Below are positions 9,162 through 16,962 of a stretch of DNA of 64,000 nt, piece after piece (positions within the stretch are counted from its first letter, which is position 1; the number at the start of each line of letters is the position of its first letter). The stretch is from Comamonas sp. Lineage in GTDB: Bacteria; Pseudomonadota; Gammaproteobacteria; Burkholderiales; Burkholderiaceae_C. The DNA lies in NCBI GenBank assembly GCA_015478895.1, contig JADMKK010000004.1:133478-197477 (forward strand), read 5' to 3'. The position numbers and the translations under genes are program-made. The notes beneath the pieces are model-generated. The model was not told the origin of the DNA and made no database searches. It was given only the letters and a program-made list of their open reading frames with translations.

Positions 9162-10058
9162 TTAGGAAGTGTAGGCTTCCAGAGGCTTGTCGTTGGGCGT
9201 TTGCAGCAGTTCCTTGAGCGTCTCGCCCATCGGCAGATTCAACGAAGTGTTCTTGGGCGGGATGGGCTGCACAAACCACTTGTCGTAAATCTTGGCCACT
9301 TCGCCGGACTTCATCATGCTGATCAGTGCATCGTCCACGGCCTTTTTGAAGCTGGGATCATCTTTGCGGAACAGCAGCGCAATTGGCTCGGCGCCCAGCA
9401 CCTCGCCCACAATTTTGTAGCCCTTGGGGTCCTTGGAGTTGGCAATCACGCCGGCCAGCAGGTTGTCGTCCAGCACAAAGGCCTCGGCGCGGCCTGCTTC
9501 CAGCATCATGAAACTTTCATAGTGGTCCTTGCCCAGCTGGGTGGGCAGTTCGATGCTGTTGTCGCGCGCAAATTTGCGCAGCAGTTGCACGGCCGTGGTG
9601 CCCGCCGAGGCAGCGACGGTTTTGCCATGGAGTTCTTTGAGCGACGTGACGGGCGAGTCAGCCCGCACCGCCATGCGAACCTCGCTCACATAGGTGGTGA
9701 CGGAGAATGCCACCTGCTTTTGGCGGCTTTGGTTGTTGGTAGTGGGGCCGCAGCCCAGGTCCACGGTGCCGTTTTGCACCAGCGGCAGGGTATTCTGCGC
9801 CGTCATGGCCATGTACTCAATCTTGGCCTTGGGGGCCACCTGGGCCAGCACCTTCTCGCACAGCTCAACGTGGTAGCCCACAAAGGTGTGGTTGGAGCCC
9901 AATGCATAAGCCATGGGGGCAGAGCTTTCACGCACGCCAATCACCACCTTGCCTTGTTGTTGGATTTTTTCCAGGGTGGAAGCGGTCTGTGCCTGTGCGC
10001 TGAATGCAGACAGCACCACAGCACAAGCCAAAGTCAAACGGGCGGACAAGCAATGCAT
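9162..10058 (-). CDS. Amino-acid ABC transporter substrate-binding protein (family 3)
   Basis: Periplasmic solute receptor of 298 aa. The first 23 residues form a signal peptide (LTLACAVVLSAFSAQAQ). Next comes the family 3 pattern: GKVVIGVRESSAPMAY, FVGYHVELCEKVL, DLGCGPTTNNQSRQKQVAFS and the hinge LHGKTVAASAGTTAVQLL. It resembles glutamate/aspartate binding proteins of the GltI type. No permease or ATPase gene lies next to it, so it must pair with a transporter encoded elsewhere. Ligand specificity cannot be read from the sequence. Confidence 0.9.
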   Translation of the reverse strand: MHCLSARLTLACAVVLSAFSAQAQTASTLEKIQQQGKVVIGVRESSAPMAYALGSNHTFVGYHVELCEKVLAQVAPKAKIEYMAMTAQNTLPLVQNGTVDLGCGPTTNNQSRQKQVAFSVTTYVSEVRMAVRADSPVTSLKELHGKTVAASAGTTAVQLLRKFARDNSIELPTQLGKDHYESFMMLEAGRAEAFVLDDNLLAGVIANSKDPKGYKIVGEVLGAEPIALLFRKDDPSFKKAVDDALISMMKSGEVAKIYDKWFVQPIPPKNTSLNLPMGETLKELLQTPNDKPLEAYTS

Positions 10059-10211
10059 ACAAAAGACTCCTTCAATTCAATGTTGTTAGCAATCTCTGTG
10101 CCCAACCTCGCTGGGCAGGCATAGCCATCAGAGAGGCCATAGTCGTCAAGGACTTGCATCAACTATCTGGCAATTGACCTGGACGGCATAACGATGAAAT
10201 GGAAGGAGGTC

Positions 10212-10322
10212 ATGCGTGGGCTGTATGACTCGGGAATGACCCTAGCACCCAGTGGGTGCGCGCAGCGCTACTTCATGCAGGTCAAGCCATGGCTGCGACA
10301 GGCTCTTCCCACCAGCCACTGA
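10212..10322 (+). CDS. Possible small ORF (36 aa) with strong ribosome site
   Basis: An ATG follows GGAAGGAGG by a short spacer and opens a 36-codon frame, beginning MRGLYDSGMTLAPSG and ending at TGA 10320-10322. It overlaps the 3' end of the convergent solenoid gene by 41 bases. The product has no recognisable domain. The near-ideal Shine-Dalgarno is the only support, so it may be chance. Confidence 0.2.
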   Translation: MRGLYDSGMTLAPSGCAQRYFMQVKPWLRQALPTSH

Positions 10323-11160
10323 CCAGCGATTGGGGCTTGCGCAGCGCACGTACCCAGGCGCAGTCGGGCCATGCCTGCATCTGCACATTCATGCCCGCAA
10401 ATACGCCGTAACCGCTGCCTGCCTCAATCTCGCCTTCGGCCTGCAAAGTCTCGCCGGCGCGGATGCTGCACGCGGCGCGCAGGTGGCCCAGCGTCTTGAT
10501 GCCCCAGCCCGCCTGAATGTGGTTGCCACAGTCAATATCGCCCTGCGCGGCAATGCCTTGGGCCACTTCCAGCAAGCCTTGGACTTGCACGTTGCCGCCT
10601 GCGCGCAAACCCTTGTCGCACTGCAAAGCGCCTTGCACCTGCACCTCACGGCCAATGTGGGCCTCACCGCGCAATTGCACCTTGCCCTCACAACGCAGCT
10701 CCCAGCCTGTGCGCAGCGACTCAGCGCGGATATCGCCTTGCGCTTCCACGCTCCAGGCAGCCTTGATTGCGCCGCGGGCTTTGAGCAAGGTCTCACAAAA
10801 AATAGCGCCGCCGCTGTGGATGTCTTCACCCACTTCCACCGTACCTGCGCGAATGCCGGCACCTACCTGCAACTTACCGCCCACCAGCAACTGGCCCGGC
10901 ACGCGCACATCGCCATGCACGATCAGCGTGCCGGCGTAGACAAAGTGCTCGGCCTCCAGGTGATCGAGTTCCAGCACCGAGTGCGTGGGGCCAAAGTTCT
11001 CCAGCAGCCAGCGTGCATCTTCAATGCGCCCGGCGGCCACTTGCGTGTCCATGGCGTTCTGGTAGTCCTTACCGCTGAGGTCGTTGCGCACAAACCAGCG
11101 GTAGCCAGCAGCGCAGGGGTTTTTGCCGCGCAGAAAAGTTTGGGTCAGTTCCATGTCCAT
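10282..11160 (-). CDS. Polymer-forming, bactofilin-like beta-solenoid protein
   Basis: 292-aa cytoplasmic protein with no signal peptide. From about residue 75 to 250 it is a run of short repeats with alternating hydrophobic residues and Gly turns (GTLIVHGDVRVPGQLLVGG, GDIRAESLRTG, GNVQVQGLLEVAQGIAAQGD). This is the right-handed beta-helix pattern of bactofilins and related polymer-forming proteins. The N-terminal 70 residues (LRGKNPCAAGYRWFVRNDL) and the Trp-rich C-terminal tail are not bactofilin-like. A cytoskeletal or scaffold function is possible but unproved. It stands alone with no operon partner. Confidence 0.75.
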   Translation of the reverse strand: MDMELTQTFLRGKNPCAAGYRWFVRNDLSGKDYQNAMDTQVAAGRIEDARWLLENFGPTHSVLELDHLEAEHFVYAGTLIVHGDVRVPGQLLVGGKLQVGAGIRAGTVEVGEDIHSGGAIFCETLLKARGAIKAAWSVEAQGDIRAESLRTGWELRCEGKVQLRGEAHIGREVQVQGALQCDKGLRAGGNVQVQGLLEVAQGIAAQGDIDCGNHIQAGWGIKTLGHLRAACSIRAGETLQAEGEIEAGSGYGVFAGMNVQMQAWPDCAWVRALRKPQSLVSGWWEEPVAAMA

Positions 11161-11726
11161 GGGTCAAGCTCGTTCAGTTCCGGGTGAAGGAAAGCAGGCG
11201 CGTGGCTTGGCCTTGCGATAGACGTGGTGGGGCCTAAGGAAGTGCGCACGTGCCCTTGCGTGGTGTTGCAAGAGTTGGTGGCCGTGCGCAGGGGTGAAGG
11301 TGTGTGGTCTTACGCCCTCCGCACGGCGGCGGAAAGCATGGCGGTAACACCACTGAGGTTGATGAAAGCCGTGGGCACCCCGTGGCTTTGCGCTTGCTGG
11401 CGGCGCAGCACACAGGCACGCGACTGCGGCGCTGCGGTCAGGGCGGACCGGCGCAGACAAGTGGCAGTGGGTGCGAGGGTGGTGTGCATGGAGCGGGCAG
11501 GGTGTCGAGCCTGCGATTATTGTGGACATCGCTTTTCGGCATAAGCCAGTGCGACATTCGCAAAGTGTTGGAGACCTTGAACTGCAGCAAGGCTTAGGGC
11601 TTTGGGTAACATCGGCTGCCTTGCGGGCGCGCGCGGATCGCGCAGCACCGGGCCCGCAGCCCTATTTTTTAGCTCGGCAACGTTCCCATCCCCCGGGTGG
11701 TCTTGCGCGAAGTGTTTTCGAGAACC
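11161..11726. other. 566-base region with no supported gene
   Basis: Open frames here (for example the one spanning 11304-11597) have no ribosome site, no family resemblance and low-complexity composition from GC-rich DNA, so I call none. The only structure I see is a GC-rich hairpin followed by T residues at 11614-11670, listed separately. Confidence 0.5.
11614..11670 (+). terminator. Possible terminator-like hairpin upstream of the DUF2760 gene
   Basis: GGCT...GCGGGC (11614-11628) can pair with GCCCGC-AGCC (11652-11661), with an inner CGCG-GATC-CGCG element, followed by TATTTTTT. It ends about 56 bases before the DUF2760 start and no gene precedes it on this strand. It may close an unannotated short transcript or be part of a leader. 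Confidence 0.35.
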
Positions 11727-12362
11727 ATGTCCATGACATCCCAAACTCCTCCTTCATTCCTTTCCCGCATCGCGATTGCGATTGGCAGCTTCTTCGCAAT
11801 CTTGGGCAATGGCCGCCTGGCTGCCGATGTCACCCGCGTGCGCGCTGGTGAAGCCTTCGCCGCCGACGTGGCGCCCAAGGAAGTGCGGGTGGAAGTGCCC
11901 GTTGAGAAGATCGTAGAAGTGCGAGTGGAAGTACCGGTGGAAAAAATCGTGGAAAAGACGGTCGAAAAGCGCGTGGAAGTGCCCACGCACACTGCGGCTT
12001 TGCAACTGCTGGGCCTGCTGCAACGTGAAGCGCGTTTTGTGGACTTCTTGCAGGAAGACGTGGCCCCGTACACCGATGCCGAAATTGGCGCCGCCACCCG
12101 CGTGGTGCATGAAGGCTGCCGCAAAGTGTTGGGCGAGCATTTCGCCATTTCCCCCGTGCGCACGGAAGCCGAAGGCAGCCGCATCACGCTGCCTGCTGGT
12201 TTTGATGCCGCTGCCGTGCGCCTGACCGGCAATGTGGTGGGACAAGCGCCCTTTACCGGCACCTTGAACCACCGCGGCTGGCAAGTCACGCAAGTGAATC
12301 TGCCGCAACTCACCGACATGCAGGCCGCCCAGGTCATCGCACAGGCAGAAGTGGAGCTGTAA
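11727..12362 (+). CDS. DUF2760 family protein
   Basis: 211-aa protein of the DUF2760 family, function unknown. A hydrophobic N-terminal segment (SRIAIAIGSFFAIL) may anchor it to the membrane. It is followed by a charged internal repeat, VEVPVEKIVE, present two to three times near residues 50-85, likely an extended or coiled stalk. The C-terminal domain (AALQLLGLLQREARFVDFLQ onward, ending near MQAAQVIAQAEVEL) is the conserved part. ATG 11727 is preferred over the GTG at 11697. The stop is 2 bases before the Hsp70 ATG, so the two are co-transcribed and probably act together. Confidence 0.85.
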   Translation: MSMTSQTPPSFLSRIAIAIGSFFAILGNGRLAADVTRVRAGEAFAADVAPKEVRVEVPVEKIVEVRVEVPVEKIVEKTVEKRVEVPTHTAALQLLGLLQREARFVDFLQEDVAPYTDAEIGAATRVVHEGCRKVLGEHFAISPVRTEAEGSRITLPAGFDAAAVRLTGNVVGQAPFTGTLNHRGWQVTQVNLPQLTDMQAAQVIAQAEVEL

Positions 12363-12364
12363 GC

Positions 12365-14278
12365 ATGTCCGAGCAACAAAATTTCGGAGCTACCAGCCCA
12401 AGCGCAGTAACGGCCCAAGGCCAAAATGATGCCAAATTCAGCATCGGTATTGATCTGGGCACCACGCACTCGGCCCTGTCGTTTGTGGACAAGGCCGCCA
12501 GCGATGGCGAAAACGTCGTGCAGCAGGTACTCAACGTGCCCCAGCTCACGGCCCCGGCCAGTGTGGAAGCCAAGCCGCTGCTGCCGTCGTTTTTGTACCT
12601 GCCGCACGACAGCGAGCTGACCGAGGCCGACAAGGCTCTGCCCGGCGCAGCGCCGCAAGATTTCGTCGTGGGCGAATTTGCCCGCACGCGCGGTGCCGCC
12701 ACGCCCATCCGCCTGGTGAGCAGCGCCAAGAGCTGGCTGTGCCACCCCGGTGTAGACCGCCGCAGCCCGCTGCTGCCCGCCGATGCGCCCGAAGAAGTCA
12801 GCCGCATCTCGCCTTTGAGTGCTTCCATTCGCTACCTGTCGCACCTGCGCTGGGCGTGGGAGCAAGCCCACCCCGGGGCACCGTTTGACCAGCAGGACAT
12901 CACCGTCACCATCCCCGCGTCGTTCGACCCCGCCGCGCGCGAGCTGACCGCCGAGGCCTGCCGCGCTGCGGGCTTCAAGCACCTCACACTGCTGGAAGAA
13001 CCCCAGGCCGCGCTGTACAGCTGGATTCAGGCCAGCGGCGGCCAGTGGCGCAAGCAGGTCAAGCACGGCGACATCATTTTGGTAGTGGACGTGGGCGGTG
13101 GCACGACCGACCTCTCGCTGATCGCCGTGCTGGAGCGCGATGGCAATCTGGAGCTGCAACGCATTGCCGTGGGCGAGCACATCTTGCTGGGCGGCGACAA
13201 CATGGACCTGGCCCTAGCTTACGGCGTAGCCCGCAAGCTGGCTGCTGAGGGCAAGCAGCTGGACGCCTGGCAAACCCGTGCCCTGTCGCACGGCTGCCGC
13301 GCCGCCAAGGAGCAGTTGCTGGCAGATAGCGCGCTGCAATCCGTGCCCGTGGTGGTGCCCAGCCGGGGCAGCAAACTCATCGGCGGCAGCATCCGCACCG
13401 AAGTCACGCGGGACGAAGTGCTGACCCTGCTGGTGGAAGGCTTCTTCCCCAAGGTGGCGGTTTCCGACAAACCCCAGACCCGCGCCCGCGCAGCGCTCAC
13501 CCAACTGGGCTTGCCGTATGCGCAAGATGCGGCCGTTACGCGCCATCTGGCCGCTTTCCTGAGCCGCCAGGTCAACGCCCTGCAAGACATTGACGGCTTG
13601 CAAGGCCAGCAGTCTGAAGGTGCCACCTTCCTGCACCCCACCGCCATTCTGTTCAACGGCGGCGTGCTCAAGGCCCCGCAGATCGAGCAGCGCATTGTGC
13701 AAGTCATCAACGACTGGCTGCATGCCGAAGCCTGCGAGCCCGCACGCTTGCTCGAAGGCGCCAATCTGGATCTGGCCGTTGCCCGTGGCGCGGCCTACTT
13801 TGGCCACATCACCGCATCGGGCCGCGGTATGCGCATTCGCGGCGGCACGGCGCAGTCGTACTACGTGGGGGTGGAATCGAACATGCCCGCCATCCCCGGC
13901 ATGGAGCCGCCCATTTCCGCGCTGTGCCTGGCTCCTTTTGGCATGGAAGAAGGCACGGCAGCCTCGGTGCCGGATCTGGAGCTGGGCTTGGTGGTCGGCG
14001 AGCCGGTGCGTTTGCGCTTCTTTGGCTCGTCCGTGCGCCGTGCGGATGTGGTCGGCACGATGCTGGACTTCTGGTCTGCGGAAGAACTTGTGGAGTTACA
14101 GGAGATTGAGTTGAACTTGCCAGCTGCCGGACGTGCGGCGGGTGAGGTGGTGCCTGTGACGCTGGAGGCTCGTGTTACGGAGATTGGTACTTTGGAACTG
14201 AACGCTGTGCCTGTGGGTGGGGTGGATCGGTGGAAGGTGGAATTCGACGTTCGGTCGGAGACTTCGGACAAGGCATAA
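12365..14278 (+). CDS. Hsp70-family ATPase (DnaK-like, non-canonical)
   Basis: 637-aa actin-fold ATPase. The phosphate-1 motif IGIDLGTTHSALSFVD lies near residue 28, the phosphate-2 motif VVDVGGGTTDLSLIAV near 240, and the adenosine motif in LFNGGVLKAPQIEQRIV near 430. The short C-terminal beta region (VTLEARVTEIGTLELNAV) replaces the full substrate-binding domain and lid of DnaK, and there is no acidic C-terminal tail. It resembles the specialised Hsp70s found with DUF2760 and with Hsp70-DUF3731 genes rather than the housekeeping chaperone, and no DnaJ or GrpE is adjacent. Spacing to DUF2760 is 2 bases. Confidence 0.92.
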   Translation: MSEQQNFGATSPSAVTAQGQNDAKFSIGIDLGTTHSALSFVDKAASDGENVVQQVLNVPQLTAPASVEAKPLLPSFLYLPHDSELTEADKALPGAAPQDFVVGEFARTRGAATPIRLVSSAKSWLCHPGVDRRSPLLPADAPEEVSRISPLSASIRYLSHLRWAWEQAHPGAPFDQQDITVTIPASFDPAARELTAEACRAAGFKHLTLLEEPQAALYSWIQASGGQWRKQVKHGDIILVVDVGGGTTDLSLIAVLERDGNLELQRIAVGEHILLGGDNMDLALAYGVARKLAAEGKQLDAWQTRALSHGCRAAKEQLLADSALQSVPVVVPSRGSKLIGGSIRTEVTRDEVLTLLVEGFFPKVAVSDKPQTRARAALTQLGLPYAQDAAVTRHLAAFLSRQVNALQDIDGLQGQQSEGATFLHPTAILFNGGVLKAPQIEQRIVQVINDWLHAEACEPARLLEGANLDLAVARGAAYFGHITASGRGMRIRGGTAQSYYVGVESNMPAIPGMEPPISALCLAPFGMEEGTAASVPDLELGLVVGEPVRLRFFGSSVRRADVVGTMLDFWSAEELVELQEIELNLPAAGRAAGEVVPVTLEARVTEIGTLELNAVPVGGVDRWKVEFDVRSETSDKA

Positions 14279-14316
14279 GCGGCCTCATCGCTCTAGCTTT
14301 TGAAAAGTTCTTTTCG

Positions 14317-14350
14317 AAGCCCGCATCGCTTTGGTGATGTGGGCTTTTTT
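14317..14350 (+). terminator. Rho-independent terminator after Hsp70
   Basis: AAGCCCGCATC pairs with GATGTGGGCTT around a GCTTTGGT loop and is followed by six T. It ends the DUF2760-Hsp70 transcript 40 bases after the stop. Confidence 0.85.
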
Positions 14351-14368
14351 GTTTTATGAGTGTTTTTA

Positions 14369-14570
14369 GGGTTTTGGCTAGGTTGCACTAGGGCGTGTAG
14401 CTACGTTTTTGATTCTGTTGTTGGTTTTCTTGCAGAGGCCGGGTTTCGCCCCGGCGGGCGAGTAACTTTCTTGTTCGCGACAAGAAAGTCACCAAAGAAG
14501 CGCGTCTGTGACGCTGTCCAGCGGAACTCGCTACGCGCTTGCAGCGCTTCGCTCAAACAGCCGCCGGAAA
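14369..14570. repeat. Left arm of a ~200-bp imperfect inverted repeat flanking the HNH islet
   Basis: This block is repeated in inverted orientation at 15601-15801. Shared segments in order are GGGTTTTGNCTAGG, TGTAGCTA, CCGGG...CCCGGC, GCGAGTAACTTTCTT, AAGAAAGTCACCAAAGAA and CGCGCTTGCAGCGCT. It contains the hairpin ACTTTCTTGT-TCGCG-ACAAGAAAGT. The GAGTAACTTTCTT...AAGAAAGTCACC core resembles a dispersed element seen in many Burkholderiales genomes, from memory. Confidence 0.75.
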
Positions 14571-14742
14571 TATGAAGGACTTCCACGATTGGGGCGCGAC
14601 GCTTGCGCGCGCGGGAATCGCAGAGGCTTCTGCTCTTCAGTTGAGATGTGGTTAAATTTATAGATGTTTTAAAGAAGATGAATTCTTCAGTATTACTTAT
14701 TAAGTACGACATATTTTTAAAATATTAATGTTTGGAGGAATA

Positions 14743-15330
14743 ATGACAAGAGCATTGATGCCAAAGAAGTTGAAAGACGATCTTTTAGATGAATATGACC
14801 ATCGGTGTGCTGTTTGTGGAGGTGATCGACCACATATACATCATATTGATGAAGATGCTACTAACAATAAATTAGATAACCTTCTTCCACTTTGCCCAAA
14901 TTGCCATCTGAGAGATCAGCATAATCCAACCAGAAAAATAGATATTCCTAAGTTGAGAATATTTAGGAAGTATAAAGATCCCGCAATTTTAAAACCTCAA
15001 TTCCACCCAATTTATCTAAGGCAATCATTTCTTGATCATGTGGAGTTGAATGATGAAAAGGTTGAAGATATAAAAATAAAAGTTAATGAGTTAATTGAAT
15101 TTATTCATTCATTGGAAATGGGGAATTTTTACTCAAAAAGACTAATGGAATTAATAGGGGCTCCCAAAGGGAGTGGCGGCTTATTTTTTATAGGAATGGA
15201 AGATGATGAGTACAGAAAAAGATTGGTAAAAATAAATACTGATTACAGGACTAAAATAATTGAGAATAGAGATTCCGTGAAAATTCTATTGATTGAGCTT
15301 TTGCGTTATCAAGCGTGGGCTAACAAATAA
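14743..15330 (+). CDS. HNH endonuclease-domain protein
   Basis: 195-aa protein with an N-terminal HNH nuclease domain: a CAVCGG knuckle, then PHIHHIDEDATNNKLDNLL and LCPNCHLRDQH, so both CxxC zinc ligands and the catalytic His region are intact. The C-terminal 120 residues are helical and charged (ELIEFIHSLEMGNFYSKR) with no family I recognise. ATG 14743 has a perfect GGAGG at 14734-14738; the ATG at 14728 lacks one. The gene is strikingly AT-rich with AAA, ATT and AAT codons unlike its neighbours, and sits inside inverted repeat arms. That points to recent horizontal acquisition. It could be a solitary defence nuclease or mobile-element gene; no methylase is adjacent. Confidence 0.85.
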   Translation: MTRALMPKKLKDDLLDEYDHRCAVCGGDRPHIHHIDEDATNNKLDNLLPLCPNCHLRDQHNPTRKIDIPKLRIFRKYKDPAILKPQFHPIYLRQSFLDHVELNDEKVEDIKIKVNELIEFIHSLEMGNFYSKRLMELIGAPKGSGGLFFIGMEDDEYRKRLVKINTDYRTKIIENRDSVKILLIELLRYQAWANK

Positions 15331-15355
15331 TTATTAAAATTGGAATGAAGATTTA

Positions 15356-15518
15356 GGGAAGCTCTGCATAAATCAAAAATCACCTGCTACGCGGTAGCAG
15401 CGCTGCCACTGATGCATCGCGGATCATCGGTAAGTCATTGATTTTCGTTGCCAGACATGAGGTACGGACTTTCAAAATTCGATCCGTCACGCGTGAATGC
15501 GATTTATGCAGAGGTTCC
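15356..15518. mobile_element. MITE-like element with 18-19 bp terminal inverted repeats
   Basis: The left end GGGAAGCTCTGCATAAATC (15356-15374) matches the reverse complement of the right end GATTTATGCAGAGGTTCC (15501-15518) except for one internal mismatch and one outer base. TTA flanks both ends (15353-15355 and 15519-15521), a plausible 3-bp target duplication like that of IS5-type elements. The roughly 125-base interior has no coding capacity and includes a CTGCTACGCGGTAGCAG palindrome. A non-autonomous or decayed insertion sequence is the best reading. Confidence 0.65.
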
Positions 15519-15600
15519 TTAACACTCCCTTCTAACAGTGCCTATGCTAACCCCAGACCTGCCGCAACGTAGTTGCGAGACAGGTCTGCCTCGTCTATCT

Positions 15601-15801
15601 AACTCGCCGTGGTTGTCCGAGCGCAGCGCTGCAAGCGCGCAGTGAGTTTCACGGCGGGTATTCAAAAAGCGATTCTTTGGTGACTTTCTTATCAAGATAA
15701 GAAAGTTACTCGGCAGCCGGGCCGAGACCCGGTCTCAGAACTTAAACCAATCAACAACAATAAAGATAGCTACAAGCCCTATTAAACCCTAGTCAAAACC
15801 C
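15601..15801. repeat. Right arm of the inverted repeat flanking the HNH islet
   Basis: Reverse-complement counterpart of 14369-14570, about the same length. Its hairpin reads ACTTTCTTATC-AA-GATAAGAAAGT: the inner stem differs from the left arm (GT/AC there, ATC/GAT here) but remains paired, as expected if the fold is under selection. Nothing coding is visible here. The remaining 15802-15963 stretch before the lipoprotein gene is plain sequence with a ribosome site at its end. Confidence 0.75.
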
Positions 15802-15963
15802 ATATTTCACTCAACATCCGCCTCTAGCTGAGATCGCACCACAGCACCTGCATTCCCCAAGGCAAACGCACTCCTCACCTACAAACAATCACCACCGCCC
15901 ACCGCTAGCATCAGGCACGCTTCCAAAGCCCCCGCTTTGGCCCCAATTTGCAAGGATGTACCT

Positions 15964-16794
15964 ATGAATCGATGGAACCTGACGGCGGTCTGCGCTGCCG
16001 CTGTACTGGGCTTGGCTGCTTGCGGCACCAACCCTTCATCCAACACGGTGCCACCGGCCCACCAGCAAGGCATGCACATGTCAACCAACGCCACTTTGCA
16101 GGCCTACCACTGGTATTTGGAAAAGGCAGTAAATGCCAAGGGTGTGGCGCAGCCGCAGTACAAAGCGCTGGAGCCTAAAACGCAGGTGCGCTTGGATTTT
16201 GTGGCGGGCAGCAAACCCGGTGAGCAGACAGTGTCCAGCAAGGTCTGTAACAACATGACGACCAACTACGCGCTCGACGGTGACAAGCTGCAGGTGGGCC
16301 GGGTCGTCAGCACCATGATGGCGTGCCAGGGCGACGCGCTGATGCAGCTGGAGCGTGCTGTGGGTGCGCAGATGGGGCGCATGCAGTCCGTACAAATGGT
16401 GCAGGGCGCGCCGCAGCCGCGCATGGTGTTGACTTTTACGGATGGCAGCCGTTGGCACATGTCCGGCAGGCCCACCGATGCCACACGCTATGGCAGCGCG
16501 GGTGAAACCATCTTCCTGGAAATCGCGCCGCAGACCCAGCCCTGTGTAACGGGCGCGATGCGTACCGAGTGCCTGCAGGTGCGTGAGGTGCGCTATGACA
16601 GCGCCAGCCGCAAGACTGTAGCGCCTGAATGGCAGCACTTTTACGGCAGCATTGATGGCTTTGCATTCAGGCCCGGCGTGCGGCAAGTGTTGCGCCTGAA
16701 GCGTTACCCCGTGAAGAATCCGCCAGCCGATGCATCTGCCTTTGCCTATGTGCTGGACATGACGGTTGAGCAGGAGATGGTAGATCGCAAGTAA
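15964..16794 (+). CDS. Lipoprotein with META-like and DUF4377 domains
   Basis: 276-aa predicted outer-membrane or periplasmic lipoprotein. The signal peptide ends in the lipobox LAAC (Cys at about residue 22). The middle resembles the META/HslJ domain (LQAYHWYLEKA to MVLTFTDGSRWHM). The C-terminal 100 residues match DUF4377 (FLEIAPQTQPCV, CLQVREVRYD, WQHFYGSIDGF, NPPADASAFAYVLDM). ATG 15964 with AAGGA seven bases upstream is preferred over the earlier in-frame ATG at 15937. META proteins are linked to heat or novobiocin stress. A terminator follows, so it is a single-gene unit lying between the two Hsp70 genes. Confidence 0.82.
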   Translation: MNRWNLTAVCAAAVLGLAACGTNPSSNTVPPAHQQGMHMSTNATLQAYHWYLEKAVNAKGVAQPQYKALEPKTQVRLDFVAGSKPGEQTVSSKVCNNMTTNYALDGDKLQVGRVVSTMMACQGDALMQLERAVGAQMGRMQSVQMVQGAPQPRMVLTFTDGSRWHMSGRPTDATRYGSAGETIFLEIAPQTQPCVTGAMRTECLQVREVRYDSASRKTVAPEWQHFYGSIDGFAFRPGVRQVLRLKRYPVKNPPADASAFAYVLDMTVEQEMVDRK

Positions 16795-16817
16795 ACCCCC
16801 CGGCTGGGGGCTACAGG

Positions 16818-16857
16818 GCTGGCTTGTCCACTGACAGGGGCAGCCAGCTTTTTTGTT
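16818..16857 (+). terminator. Rho-independent terminator after the META/DUF4377 lipoprotein
   Basis: GCTGGCT (16818-16824) pairs with AGCCAGC (16842-16848), with inner TGTC/GACA pairs, followed by six T. Confidence 0.8.
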
Positions 16858-16962
16858 CTTTGCCGAGCCTGTATGGCAGATCCGGGGTCTATCAGGTGAA
16901 GGCTTCAGGCCATGGGGCAAGTTGCTACGATCGGCGCTCTGTTTTGATCTGCGTCGCTTTCC

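Noticed and set aside
11164..11597. Several overlapping open frames of 60-120 codons in the gap upstream of the DUF2760 gene
   Set aside because: No ribosome site, no family resemblance, compositional artefacts of GC-rich DNA; frames exist on both strands at once.
14743..15330. HNH gene as part of a restriction-modification or multi-gene defence system
   Set aside because: No methylase, helicase or other defence gene is within the islet; only the single nuclease-domain gene is supported.
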